Assembly: GCA_030063045.1 (NCBI GenBank)
Contig: JAQSEB010000110.1
Location: 248,001 to 312,000 of the forward strand
DNA from: Pratylenchus scribneri
Taxonomy: Eukaryota; Nematoda; Chromadorea; Rhabditida; Pratylenchidae
DNA length: 64,000 nucleotides
Reading direction: 5' to 3'
This document shows positions 47,536 through 56,531 of this stretch, piece by piece; position 1 is the first letter of the stretch, and each line of letters begins with the position of its first letter. The notes below the pieces were generated by a model that did not search any database, was not told the DNA's origin, and was given only the letters and a program-made list of their open reading frames with translations. The position numbers were made by a program, and so were the translations under genes.

Positions 47536-47917
47536 TCATGTGGAATTATCGGAACAACTCGCCTACATGCTTGGCTTCGAATCCCGTCACAATATTAGTC
47601 ATAATCAAATGGCCAAGTACACCGTTGATTTACGTGGAGGATTTTCCAGCTTTGCCGTCTACGCCAAAGGACTTACAGCTAATATGATCATTGGCAATTC
47701 CCTCAGCTCCCTTTTAAGAGTTGTAAGCATAAGTGGAGCAAACCAGGGAGAATATAACGAGAAAATCTACGATACGCCTCTGTTCAGTCAAGTATTACCA
47801 AAAGAAGTGAGCGAAATTGAAGTGGAAATTCAAACGATGGACAATAATAGATTAGTCCCATTCCAACATGGAAATGTTATGATTGTATTAATCTTTAAAA
47901 AAGTGATAAACTTTTAA
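47530..47917 (+). pseudogene. C-terminal remnant of the minor-virion-like gene, element A
   Basis: About 125 residues align along their whole length with the last third of element B's 57763-58962 protein, starting exactly at the shared SHV...L..AYxLGFE block and ending KKxIxF. There is no ATG of its own; GTG 47540 is the first candidate. The N-terminal two thirds were removed by the deletion that also cut the integrase. Confidence 0.75.
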
Positions 47918-48026
47918 TTTTCTTTCTAACTAATTTCTGAATAATCCCTAATTTCCTAGTCCAGAAAAAATAGGGGCTAAGGCTCAGGGCAAAAAGATGG
48001 GACCCTTCTTAAACCCCTTGGCTGTC

Positions 48027-48034
48027 TATAAAAG
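48027..48034 (+). promoter_or_regulatory. TATA box, element A Gly-rich gene
   Basis: The sequence ctataaaagt lies 41 bases upstream of ATG 48068, in a GC-richer patch. Confidence 0.6.
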
Positions 48035-48067
48035 TCCAACAGACCACCGACAAGGGAGAAACAAAAA

Positions 48068-48568
48068 ATGGTACACGAACTATTTGATACTTCCGCAATC
48101 TATTATGATGATTATGATCTGCAATCGGGATCGGGGGTAGGAAGACCGGAATATTATCGGGGAGGATCAGTCTACCAACGAGGATATGGTATTCAAAATG
48201 GAGCAGGTATTGGCGATGTTTTCAAGGGGCTATGGCGATTTTTCAGACCCCTCCTACAACGAATTGGAACGTCTGTAGGTGATGAGGCATTGAACACTGG
48301 CCAAAGGGTATTGGAAAGGATGAAAGAGGGGAAACCAATCAAAGAGACCATAATTACCGAAGGCAAAAAGGGGATTGATACCGTACTCGAACAAGGCGGG
48401 TTCCCCAAACAGTTTGGGACGGGTAGAAGAAGGGTTCCCAGAAGTATAAAAAGGAAACGAATCACCGAAACGGAACCAAATCCACAATCAGTTGTCCCAA
48501 CAACAATTAGTGAACCCATTGCGAATTCGAAGAAACGACTTAGAGCCGATATATTCGGCTTATACTAG
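48068..48568 (+). CDS. Gly-rich basic virion-like protein, element A
   Basis: 166 residues. A Tyr/Gly-rich start (YQRGYG-x6-GAGIG) is followed by an amphipathic WRFFRPLLQ segment, a TSVGDEAL/TGQRVL helix and a very basic C-terminus (GRRRVPRS, KRKR). The layout recalls cement/core-type proteins (pVI/pX-like) of adenovirus-related elements. Element B has the same protein split by one intron. Eight bases separate its stop from the capsid gene's start, so they are probably co-expressed from the TATA box at 48027. Confidence 0.7.
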   Translation: MVHELFDTSAIYYDDYDLQSGSGVGRPEYYRGGSVYQRGYGIQNGAGIGDVFKGLWRFFRPLLQRIGTSVGDEALNTGQRVLERMKEGKPIKETIITEGKKGIDTVLEQGGFPKQFGTGRRRVPRSIKRKRITETEPNPQSVVPTTISEPIANSKKRLRADIFGLY

Positions 48569-48576
48569 TAATAATA

Positions 48577-49890
48577 ATGACCTTTTTTAAAATTGATAAA
48601 GAATCCATAAATTCTATAACAAATGCCGTTGATTTATTCCAACTTCCTCCCACAAATGTATCAGTTTCATCGGCCAAAGTATTTGAAATATTACCCAGTA
48701 ATCCAATAAACGATGCCCCATATCATTTTAAAATTCATTCATCCGATAACTACATTGATCCTACAAAAATTTTCCTATTTTCCGAATTTCGTATTGTAAA
48801 AGTAGTTGAAGGAGTCGACACAGTTTTGGCTGATACGGATAAAGTTGCCCCAATCCAGCTCCTTGGAAATACATTTATCAAAGATTTACGGGTAACCATA
48901 CAAGGCCGAGAAGTATTCAATTCCAACTCTTTAATGGCCTATAAATCATATCTTACCCATGAATTATCCTATTCAACCGAGGCCAAAAAGTCACATCTAA
49001 CGGCGGCTGGCTATACCAACGACGAAGCAGATGAAAGCCTGGAAAAGGGACCAGGTTTCGATCGGAGGGTTGCCCGATACAGTAAAAGTAAGACGGTCCA
49101 GCTGATGAGTAAACTGGATGCGGATATTTTCAATCAAGAACTCTACTTGATCAGTCATTTGGGCATAGAAATTACAATAACGCCAAACGAAGGGAATTTC
49201 CTATTAATTAGTCAAACTCCGAATGTAACTTACAAATTGGAACTCCATGACTTGAGACTTTATGTCAAAAAGGTCAGTCTTCTGGATGGTTTGGCTTTGG
49301 ATATTTCAAAGAAACTGGACAGTAACAGACCGGTACGATATCCCATCCGAAAAACAATGATGAAATCCATGTTCATCAGTGCGGGTCGTTTCGAGTTTGC
49401 CGCCAACTTATTTCAAGACCAAATTCCCCGAAGAATCATATTGGGGCTGGTAAAAAATTCCAATTATGTTGGAGATATACACAAAAGTCCGTTCAACTTT
49501 CAACATTACAACGTCCGAGAAATTAACATTGTTGCCAACGGTAGACAGTACCCACAAACCCCATTTATTTTTGACTACGATAACGGAAAATATGTTAGAG
49601 CATTCCATGAGACCCAAGAGGCCATTGGACATGTAAACACAACTGGAGGAAATGGTATCAGCTACGAAAGATTTGGCAATACCCATTGTATTTACGTCTT
49701 TAATCTAACCAACAGTGGGGATGATCTGGGAGGAGTATTCGATCTGATGAGAAATGGAACAACAGCGGTCAATATTAAATTCAACAAGGCAGTGGAACCA
49801 AACGGAATAATGTTGGTAGTTTTTGCTGAAGTCGACTCTCTGATTTTGATCGATAGATACAGAAATATTACAAGTGATATCACCATTTAA
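48577..49890 (+). CDS. Major-capsid-like protein (F54H12.2-type), element A
   Basis: 437 residues, uninterrupted, from ATG 48577. It follows the Gly-rich gene at 8 nt. It corresponds block by block to element B's spliced capsid gene (ALDLF/AVDLF, PPTN, FKIH, HKLSADI/SKLDADI, IEIT, ISAGRR/ISAGRF, PRRI, KSPF, NVREI, NGR-YPQTP, ITSD). From memory it resembles C. elegans F54H12.2, the capsid-like protein of virus-like transposons. It should adopt the double jelly-roll fold of Polinton capsids and form the shell. The fold is inferred from family, not visible here. Confidence 0.75.
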   Translation: MTFFKIDKESINSITNAVDLFQLPPTNVSVSSAKVFEILPSNPINDAPYHFKIHSSDNYIDPTKIFLFSEFRIVKVVEGVDTVLADTDKVAPIQLLGNTFIKDLRVTIQGREVFNSNSLMAYKSYLTHELSYSTEAKKSHLTAAGYTNDEADESLEKGPGFDRRVARYSKSKTVQLMSKLDADIFNQELYLISHLGIEITITPNEGNFLLISQTPNVTYKLELHDLRLYVKKVSLLDGLALDISKKLDSNRPVRYPIRKTMMKSMFISAGRFEFAANLFQDQIPRRIILGLVKNSNYVGDIHKSPFNFQHYNVREINIVANGRQYPQTPFIFDYDNGKYVRAFHETQEAIGHVNTTGGNGISYERFGNTHCIYVFNLTNSGDDLGGVFDLMRNGTTAVNIKFNKAVEPNGIMLVVFAEVDSLILIDRYRNITSDITI

Positions 49891-49955
49891 TTGTGTATTT
49901 TTCAAACTGGATAAATATTATTTATTTATTTTTCTGAACTTTTTGGGGAGAGGGC

Positions 49956-49963
49956 TATATAAG
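49956..49963 (+). promoter_or_regulatory. TATA box, element A membrane-protein gene
   Basis: The sequence gctatataagtc lies 38 bases before ATG 49994. Confidence 0.6.
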
Positions 49964-49993
49964 TCTAGGAAAATTCATGGGATAAAATAAAAA

Positions 49994-50443
49994 ATGTTTC
50001 AAACAATCATACTAATTCTTTTGGTCTCCAGACCATTAACCCCTTTACTCTCCGATGAACCAGTCACTGGTAAACAGTGGGATGAGTGGTTGATTAATCA
50101 AGGACTGAGGACAACAATGACGTCTCCAGATCAAGCATTAGAAAGTGAAAATCCTCTAATCAATGCTCCAGTTGTTTTGGGGAACAATCCTCTTTGTAAA
50201 CAGACACCCGACGCGGGGGATATATATGGGCATATAAGTTGCATTCTAACATATGCCCTCTACATTTTGGTCATTGCCAGCATTGTAATCTATCTATGGA
50301 AGAAATGGAAAACGGCGCATGAAGTACGACAAAACGACAGTCCAATTAATCTGGATTTAATCGTCGACTCATTAAAGACAAATGGATTCCCTTCAAATAA
50401 CCAAAATACTCGAAACAAATCCCGTAACCAGCCGATGGTTTAA
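49994..50443 (+). CDS. Single-pass membrane protein, element A
   Basis: 149 residues. A hydrophobic start (FQTIILILL) could be a signal peptide. A strong membrane segment (about residues 80-100: CILTYALYILVIASIVIYLW) is followed by a basic KKWK stop-transfer. Element B has a counterpart at 61165 with the same topology. The gene overlaps the protease start by 62 nt. The role is unknown; in this position it could be a virion membrane protein. I do not see a fusogen signature. Confidence 0.65.
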   Translation: MFQTIILILLVSRPLTPLLSDEPVTGKQWDEWLINQGLRTTMTSPDQALESENPLINAPVVLGNNPLCKQTPDAGDIYGHISCILTYALYILVIASIVIYLWKKWKTAHEVRQNDSPINLDLIVDSLKTNGFPSNNQNTRNKSRNQPMV

Positions 50444-50819
50444 GGGATGTTTGCCGAGTGATATGCTATCAATCCCAACCAACTTCCCAGCTACCTTTGT
50501 TGTTAACATGGATCCAGTTCAAAAATCGGGGAGCCACTGGGTTGCCATATTTACCCCCAATGAGAATGAGGTCTGGTATTTTGATAGCCTAAAGAAAGAT
50601 GTCCCGCTCCCCATTGATAAATTTTTAAAATCATTTTCCCAATTTAAAACCAACAAGTACACTTATCAGTCATTGTTTGCCTCTAGTTGTGGCCTTCATG
50701 CTATTGTATTCATTTATTACATGTCCCTAGGATACACATTTGAACAATACATAAATTTATTAAATTCAATGTCAAATACTGATTTATTTGTAAAAACCAT
50801 TGTGAATAAATTAATATGA
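50382..50819 (+). CDS. Adenain-type (Ulp1-like) cysteine protease, element A
   Basis: 145 residues starting inside the membrane-protein gene. Catalytic landmarks are all present: His52 in GSHW, Asp68 in YFDS, Gln96 in YQS and Cys103 in SSCGLH. This matches the C48/adenain-like maturation proteases of adenoviruses and Polintons, which cleave virion precursor proteins. The frame is intact. Element B's copy is cut off by satellite. Confidence 0.85.
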   Translation: MDSLQITKILETNPVTSRWFKGCLPSDMLSIPTNFPATFVVNMDPVQKSGSHWVAIFTPNENEVWYFDSLKKDVPLPIDKFLKSFSQFKTNKYTYQSLFASSCGLHAIVFIYYMSLGYTFEQYINLLNSMSNTDLFVKTIVNKLI

Positions 50820-51169
50820 AGACAATCATTTGGTTAACGGTAACGATTAGAAGATACAATTTGGAAATTGGTAAGGTTTAGAAGATGTACTTTTAAGGGG
50901 AAAATGAGCGTAGTTAAGGATTGGAAGATACATTTTTGTAAACGACAAGATTTTGGAAGATGCAATTTCAAAATCGTTTCTTTAGAAGATGTAATTTGGA
51001 AATTGGTAAGGTTTAGAAGATGTACTTTTAAGGGGAAAATGAGCGTAGTTAAGGGAATGAAGATGCAATTTGGTAATTGGGAGATATTTTTGGTCATTTT
51101 TGTTCATTTTTGGTGGATGGGCATGTGTTTTGGGGTGTGCGTGCATTTTCTGGGTGTCCATGTGCATAT
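50820..51169. repeat. Spacer with a 59-bp direct repeat
   Basis: A near-identical segment (ttggaaattggtaaggttta... gcgtagttaagg) occurs at about 50861-50919 and 50996-51054, 135 bases apart. Imperfect shorter units (agaagat, gaagatgcaattt) lie between. No gene is supported. Confidence 0.7.
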
Positions 51170-51481
51170 CTAGTCCATGTCTGACATTGAACCCCCATCG
51201 TAGCCGGTATCATCTTCATCGTCGTCGCTGAAGCCATCAAAGTAGATTGGTCTATCTTCATGGACTTGGCCACAGAATTTGCATGATTTCTTTGGTTTTT
51301 CCTCCGTCGGCATGCATTCCTCCCAACCTTCATGTTCTTCACAGCTGGTAAAAATGGACATCTCATCATGGGTCCTATCCAAGTATCGAGGTGTTTCCCT
51401 AGTGATGGACCTTTCCTTGAACATATTCCCCAAAAAGTTGGTCAAATCCTTTACATCTGGTTCATCGACACTACAAAACAT
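51170..51481 (-). CDS. Possible small acidic Cys-containing protein
   Basis: An ATG-initiated 103-residue frame on the minus strand has a C-x2-C-x2-H segment (CKFCGQVH), a further Cys-x2-His (SCEEHEGWEEC) and an acidic tail rich in Asp. It might bind zinc. No homologue is recognised and no splice partner is obvious. It lies just beyond element A's protease in the opposite direction, where an element accessory gene or an unrelated host gene are equally possible. Confidence 0.35.
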   Translation of the reverse strand: MFCSVDEPDVKDLTNFLGNMFKERSITRETPRYLDRTHDEMSIFTSCEEHEGWEECMPTEEKPKKSCKFCGQVHEDRPIYFDGFSDDDEDDTGYDGGSMSDMD

Positions 51482-51925
51482 ACCAAATTTGAAGGTGTTA
51501 GCATACTGTAGCCCAAGCCAAAAGGGAAGGGGCAGTAAATTTAAATTAATTTTTTGGCGCTTGGATAAATTGTCATTTTTGGATAAAAAGTCATAAAAAA
51601 TTGGAACGCTTCCAAAAAATGAATTAATTGGAATAAAGCAACGCGTGCGGCTGAATATATTGTCTTGGCATTCTGTTTAAATTAAATAAAAATAATGTAA
51701 AAATTTATTTTATTTGGATAATTTGTCTCGACTTGGAACAATTCCAAAAATGATTGAGAGAGTATATATGGCAGACTATGTGAGTTGGATACAATGTTTT
51801 TGGCATTCTGTTTACCCGTAATTAAATTGATTTGAAAATAATTTGTTTGGGAAAATCAATTTTCATCCTTTCTGTTTGGTTTTTCCATTTGAATGTTCTT
51901 CAACCAATATCTCACAACCGGAACA
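51482..51925. other. AT-rich intergenic stretch
   Basis: No gene is supported. It includes two loosely similar segments (ttggaac.cttccaaaa.tga near 51602 and 51736, each followed by ttggcattctgttta). Confidence 0.35.
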
Positions 51926-52388
51926 ATGAGAATTCGCTATTATCATCCAGGGCATATGCCGAATGCAATCCGTCAAAGTAAATTTATTTCCAAAAATGGC
52001 ACTTTATTTAAATTTTAGTGATGATCAATCACGAATATTGCATGCTGCACAAATATTATTTCAAAAAGGACGAGTACGAACCATATATTCTCTGCGTCTA
52101 TCGCTTTCAAGGAATTGCCGCAAACAATAATCGGAGTCATTTGGTTGGGCATGTTGTTGAGCAACAATGGATGAACAAAGCTTGCACTTCATCGGAGATG
52201 CTTCAAGGTTTTTTTGAATTAATTGATTTCAATAAATAAATGATTAATTAGAAGCAGGATTGATTGACTCGGAATTTTCCAAAGTGGTCTTCATCTGGTT
52301 CCGTGATTATTTGCCGCATGTTCCCTGGCGCCGTGTAACTGTGAACCTTGAGGATGAACAATCGGATGAAGAGATAACAATTGACTGA
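51926..52388 (+). CDS. Unrecognised 125-residue protein, three exons
   Basis: ATG 51926; exons 51926-51977, 52019-52207 and 52252-52388 join in frame across 41- and 44-nt GT-AG introns. The product has a compact middle with CVYRFQG and HLVGHVVEQQW, then a WFRDYLPHVPWRR segment and an acidic C-terminus (EDEQSDEE). I do not recognise a family. Intact splice sites and the intron size typical of this genome suggest a real, expressed gene. It lies between elements A and B. Confidence 0.55.
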
Positions 52389-52465
52389 TAAATTTTTTGA
52401 ATAATTCCCATTTCATTCAATCCTTTTTACAATAACATTTACTTTTGGATATAAACTGGAGAAAG

Positions 52466-52545
52466 AACATAGTCGCTTAGGGGTATCGTCCTTGATTTAA
52501 GCTTTTAGGTGAGGGTTCAATTCTTTTTGGGAATAAATTTATTTT
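52466..52545 (+). ncRNA. tRNA-like (Pro-like) degenerate sequence
   Basis: An A-box-like cgcttaggggtat and a B box gggttcaattc lie at tRNA-like spacing, and a T-arm can form (gaggg / cttttt with wobble pairs). The anticodon stem and acceptor stem do not pair, so this is more likely a pseudo-tRNA or SINE head than a working gene. Confidence 0.25.
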
Positions 52546-52562
52546 TTTATTCAACAATTTTA

Positions 52563-53666
52563 TCAATGTTGGTCCCATAGGGGAGAACAAACAGTGCAAA
52601 GATCAAAATCATCATAACATTCTTTATGCATGGTGTGAATTCCCCAACGGCATCTTTTAAATTCTTGTATATTTTTGATTGTCCAAGAACTATTTATGAA
52701 GCATGTTCTGTGGTAGTTGTGAGCATTCTTTCGACATTTCCAAAACTCGCTGGGACTCTGCCAAGTATTCATGCATAGAACACACAAAGTTTCTCCATCC
52801 TTTTCCGGATTTTCCCAAAACCAATCCAAATCGCAAAGCAATGAATAACGTTTCCTTGTTCGATCAAATTCTTGGTGAAATCGGGCATCCCTCAATTCTC
52901 TCAATTCTTGGGCGATTTCCTTCATTTTTTGTCGTCGTTTTTGTTTGTAATTAAGCCATAAATTTTGAATGAAAGAGCCGAGTGAATATGAAGATAAAAT
53001 GGCCAGAGATCGACCCTCTTGAAATATTTGGTCTTCATCTTTTCTCGTTAGGAAATATGGAATAAAATTGGCAATTTCCGATAACAATTCAACGGGTAAT
53101 TTTCGAACGATAATTGCCTTCACAATTCTTTACAAAATTAACAAGCTTTATTCAATTCAAAATAAAATTGCACAATTATGCATCTCACTTTTCAGAATTT
53201 TCGGCGTTTTTCTTTTCACGGCGCAATTTAATCTCATATTCCGAATAATCCGGATAATTAGCATCAGCGAATTTGAAGATCAACTCAGCCATGTCCATAT
53301 TCATAAGCACACATTTTGGGCAAAATGATTGTTTGAAAATGAGCCGATCCTTGTCCTGAGTTAGCTTTGAACGAATAATTTCAAAACGGTCATTGCCCAT
53401 TTTGTAATTCTCGTCCCGGCACTCTTCACAGAGGAAATGCACAGTTGCTGGCCATTTAGGTCGTGCTAAGGAATTTATAATCCGAATGAAAAAAGAACAA
53501 AGCAACCTATTTTCCAAAAGGTTTTCTCCCGATTCATGACATTTGCGATTCGAGATCGTTCAAATTTGTTGACCAATTCGTCGACTTCTCCATTGCTTTC
53601 ACCTTCGGTTTTGGACATTTCAGTTTCTTCTCCATCGGTTTGGGTTGCAACTGCTGAGATTTGCAT
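52563..53666 (-). CDS. Zinc-binding protein with RING-like C-terminus, three exons
   Basis: Minus-strand exons 53666-53507, 53465-53189 and 53127-52563 join in frame through 41- and 61-nt introns, giving about 333 residues. The middle exon has two Cys pairs (CEEC, CPKC). The last begins with a short LPVELLSEIANFIP helix reminiscent of an F-box or similar helical motif. It ends with a Cys/His-rich, RING-like arrangement (CVLC, then CRKNAHNYHRTC, then HTMHKEC and CTVC). An E3-ligase-type role is possible but unproven. Alternatively the middle exon could terminate at its own stop at 53185-53187, leaving the last exon separate but without an ATG; the three-exon model explains that missing start. 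Confidence 0.55.
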
Positions 53667-53869
53667 TCACATTTGTATTTGGGTTTAAGAAATCTACCAC
53701 GTGAACTTTTGGCATTTTTGGTTTTAATTTCATTTTCGGCACTTCGTTTTATGCCTTTTTCTTTGTTTGCAGCCATTTGTAATTCAAAAAAGCAAATTGG
53801 ACAATTATTATTAATTTTGGAGGTTAAATTTCGAAATTAACTTTTACACTTAGAGTGAATGAATGAAAG

Positions 53870-54002
53870 AGGATGACGCCGCTTGACTCATCAACTCATT
53901 CGATATTACGCAATACCCCGCCCACTATCCTCATTCCCCTCTCTGACCCAAATTTTCCCTCTCTGACCCACATTTTCTTTTTTGACCCACATTCTTTTAG
54001 AA
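53870..54002 (+). promoter_or_regulatory. Upstream region of element B with triplicated motif
   Basis: Three imperfect copies of ctctctgacccacatttt (about 53940-53998) directly precede the first gene of element B. They may be regulatory. No TATA box like those of element A is seen. Confidence 0.4.
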
Positions 54003-54466
54003 ATGACCTTCAAAACTCCCCTATTGAAAGTTTTATCGAAATTGTTGGACTGCGAAGAGTCAGCCCTACAAGAGAAACTCAACCATCCTCTAAATCTCCA
54101 AAAGGTTAATCAATTCCTACAGGGCAAGGAATTGCAGACCAGCTATATGGATAACCTTGGAGAATATAGGGATATTAATGGATCGATATGCAAAATTGGG
54201 ACAAAATCCTCTCGTGAACAACATGCATATGAAGGATTTTTGGGCATCAGTGTTGAAGTGAATTGATAAAAGAAAGGAATTATTTAATCTGAATATTTCA
54301 GATCCATTTTTATTGCCGGCGCCGTATCCGTCTTCAATACCCACGAATGCGTTGCCTAATGGAAATGACCAAAAGCGGTCATAACAAATATTATCCCCTT
54401 GGTTTGACCAATTCATTTGAAATAAATCATTTTACCTTATTTAGAACTAATTATGCTAGTCAATAA
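54003..54466 (+). CDS. PAZ-like domain protein, element B (two exons)
   Basis: Exons 54003-54257 and 54302-54466 join in frame across a 44-nt intron to give about 139 residues. After a helical N-terminal 35 residues, the segment from about residue 38 reads like an Argonaute/PIWI PAZ domain: a K-x-L-x-T-x-Y strand, a Gly-turn, a G-IS-V strand, an aromatic-basic helix, RLQYPRMRC (the L-x-YP-x-x-PC position, here with Arg for Pro) and YYPLGL (the PAZ YLPLE position). PAZ grips the 3' end of small RNAs. No PIWI slicer domain follows, so it would bind, not cut. The gene lies just before the ATPase, inside the element's gene block. Assignment is by motif only. Confidence 0.55.
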
Positions 54467-54573
54467 AAAGGAAGAAGAGAAAGAATTCGATGAAAACAAA
54501 GAAAATTATATGTTCCCTTGGGCTCATTTAACTATTAAAACACCCATTCATTAAGCTATATTTATTTTTTATT

Positions 54574-55263
54574 ATGGAATATTCTAAATTTGACGCCGAC
54601 GAAATAAAATTTCCAATTCCTTCTGGAATAATTGTGAGTGGTCCATCATCTTCTGGTAAAACCGAACTTGTGTTAAAATTACTCGAAAATGCCGAAAAGA
54701 TGTTCGAACCAAAACCAAAAGCCATTCTCTGGGCCTATGGTGAATTCACAGAAAAAATTGGCCAATTACAGAGGAAAGGATATCATGTTTATCAAGGAGT
54801 TCCGCCAGAAGAAACTGTTGCGAATATGCCTAAACCATTTATTTTTGTACTGGATGATTTAATTCAAGATATCGACCCTAAGAGATTAGCAAATATTTTC
54901 ACAAGAAATAGTCATCATCAAAATTTCACTCCTATTTTCATAACTCAAAGCCTATTTGATAAGGCGATGCGAGTGCCGAGAGCGAATTCCCATTTCATTT
55001 TCCTATTACGTTGCCCGAATGACCAGCAGTGTCTTAGGAGTCTAGCCAGTCAATTATTTCCAAGGGAGAACGAATACTTTTACAGTGCTTATAAACAAGC
55101 TTGTGAACATAAATTTGGCTATATATTAATTTCCCTACATCCATCAATTAGCAACAAATTAAGATTAAGGTATGAAAATTGGGTGAAATTTTATTTAAGA
55201 AATTTTAGAACCAACATATTCCCTGGTGAGGAGCAAATTGTTTATTTACCTAAAAATGGTTAA
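54574..55263 (+). CDS. FtsK/HerA-type packaging ATPase, element B (one intron)
   Basis: Walker A GPSSSGKT is at residues 23-30 and Walker B FIFVLDD ends at Asp94-Asp95, the same positions as in element A. The unspliced frame is open, but it contains a 13-codon stretch absent from A. That stretch (55170-55208) is a 39-nt GTATG...TTTAG intron, and removing it makes the C-terminus (RLRTN) agree with A and gives 216 residues against A's 217. The intron keeps frame, so both readings are possible. Confidence 0.8.
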   Translation: MEYSKFDADEIKFPIPSGIIVSGPSSSGKTELVLKLLENAEKMFEPKPKAILWAYGEFTEKIGQLQRKGYHVYQGVPPEETVANMPKPFIFVLDDLIQDIDPKRLANIFTRNSHHQNFTPIFITQSLFDKAMRVPRANSHFIFLLRCPNDQQCLRSLASQLFPRENEYFYSAYKQACEHKFGYILISLHPSISNKLRLRYENWVKFYLRNFRTNIFPGEEQIVYLPKNG

Positions 55264-55633
55264 AAAGGAACGGCAACCCATTGGAAAATTACCAATTAAG
55301 CAATATGGATTTTTGAAAAGATTGGCCAGAACAAAATCGGATAAGAAACGACAAAAATTAATAAAATCTGCTACTAAGGAACAATTATTGGCTTTAATTG
55401 AAATATCCACAAATTTATTGTCGGATTTTAGACTAACAAATAGGCAAAAGCGAAAACTTTTACCCTTTGCCCCATTGGTTAGGAAATTTTCCCGCATTCG
55501 AAGTGAGAATTCAGCAAGAAAATTCCTTGAGCAAAAGGGGAGTGGTCTTCCCTTTGCCGCTATTTTGACCCCTGTACTTATAGAAGCGGCTTCTCATTTA
55601 ATTTCAAAAATTAGTAGAAATGGCAGCACTTAA
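55256..55633 (+). CDS. Small basic virion-associated-like protein, element B
   Basis: 125 residues from ATG 55256, overlapping the ATPase stop by 8 nt as in element A. The same layout is present: basic RTKS...K-R-K-L, LLALIE helix, TNRQKRKL, RSENSARKFLEQKGSG and a hydrophobic end. It overlaps the next gene by 14 nt. The overlaps suggest translation from one transcript by re-initiation or leaky scanning, or separate transcripts. Confidence 0.7.
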   Translation: MVKKERQPIGKLPIKQYGFLKRLARTKSDKKRQKLIKSATKEQLLALIEISTNLLSDFRLTNRQKRKLLPFAPLVRKFSRIRSENSARKFLEQKGSGLPFAAILTPVLIEAASHLISKISRNGST

Positions 55634-56531
55634 ATATATGCTAGTACCAGAAGCAAATTTTAAATCATTATTGACTGGAACAACAAAAACAACAATGCCT
55701 CAAACAGGAAAAGGAATAAACGATGATTTGGAAGAAAAGAATCTTTTTGAATTTGTTAAACAGAAACTTAGTCAAGCGAAAAAGGGGAAGAAGAAAAATG
55801 CAAGCACAAAGAATGTTCTATTTAATCAAAGACTTAGAAGTTATTTGAAAGCCCGGAAAGCCCTACTTAATCGCCCCATGAAAGTTCAACTAGATTCTGT
55901 TGGAAAGGAATTGATTTCTAAAGGAGTAGAAAAAGCAATATTAGATGAAAATGGAGAATTGGAACCTATTCAAAGACAACCTTCAGTGAAAACTCCAAAG
56001 CAATCGGTTGATGTTTATAAAACTGCAGGATCCACTGCTGATTGGTCGACTGATGATACCGTATTTGACCACACCCAAACAACATCACAAGGGACAGAGA
56101 CACCTGCTTTAAAAACGAGAAGACAACAGAGACAAGAGAAAACAGAAGGAGAGAAAAAGGAAAAGCAGCAGAGACTAAACGCTTTATCGAAATTAATAAC
56201 AAATAACCCTTCCAAATTTGGTGTCGGTGTAGATGAGGATGGCAAACACTATATAATTAACCCACAAACGAATAGGCCTGTCTTTAATTCTTCTATTGTG
56301 GTTGCTCTTAATCGCCTGATAAATCCTACCCCTGATATCGCCTCACCTCCTGGATTGGTTTATTTGAGAAGAAGAATATTAGAAGACCCCAAAGCCAGTC
56401 AATTAATCCACAGCAGCTATAAGCATACAGGAAAAGGATGGTTAAAACAAGGAAAAGGAAAAAAAGTGCGGGAAAAGAAGCACAGATTTCAACCAATGAA
56501 ATGGAAGAAAATTCAAAAACGAAGAAAATAA
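55620..56531 (+). CDS. Long basic protein, element B
   Basis: 303 residues. The N-terminal 90 residues align with element A's 45871 product. The middle is Gln/Lys/Thr-rich and probably disordered. The C-terminal segment is Gly/Lys-rich and strongly basic. It is shorter than A's 488 residues and lacks the KAIEGK and WAxRK repeats. A DNA- or capsid-binding core role is inferred from composition and place. Confidence 0.6.
   Translation: MAALKYMLVPEANFKSLLTGTTKTTMPQTGKGINDDLEEKNLFEFVKQKLSQAKKGKKKNASTKNVLFNQRLRSYLKARKALLNRPMKVQLDSVGKELISKGVEKAILDENGELEPIQRQPSVKTPKQSVDVYKTAGSTADWSTDDTVFDHTQTTSQGTETPALKTRRQQRQEKTEGEKKEKQQRLNALSKLITNNPSKFGVGVDEDGKHYIINPQTNRPVFNSSIVVALNRLINPTPDIASPPGLVYLRRRILEDPKASQLIHSSYKHTGKGWLKQGKGKKVREKKHRFQPMKWKKIQKRRK

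Larger units (their letters stand above)
43840..50819 (+). mobile_element. Maverick/Polinton-like element A (intronless, internally deleted)
   Basis: A collinear block of plus-strand genes: unknown, packaging ATPase, small basic protein, long basic protein, integrase remnant, minor-virion remnant, Gly-rich basic protein, capsid-like protein, membrane protein, adenain-type protease. Genes are uninterrupted and tightly packed. Three have TATA boxes. A deletion near 47535 removes most of the integrase and the front of the minor-virion gene, so A cannot integrate by itself. No DNA polymerase gene and no terminal repeats are seen. The limits given are those of the gene block, not proven element ends. 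Confidence 0.8.

Noticed and set aside
52466..52545. Functional tRNA gene
   Set aside because: The B box and T-arm are present, but anticodon and acceptor stems do not pair; kept only as a low-confidence tRNA-like feature.
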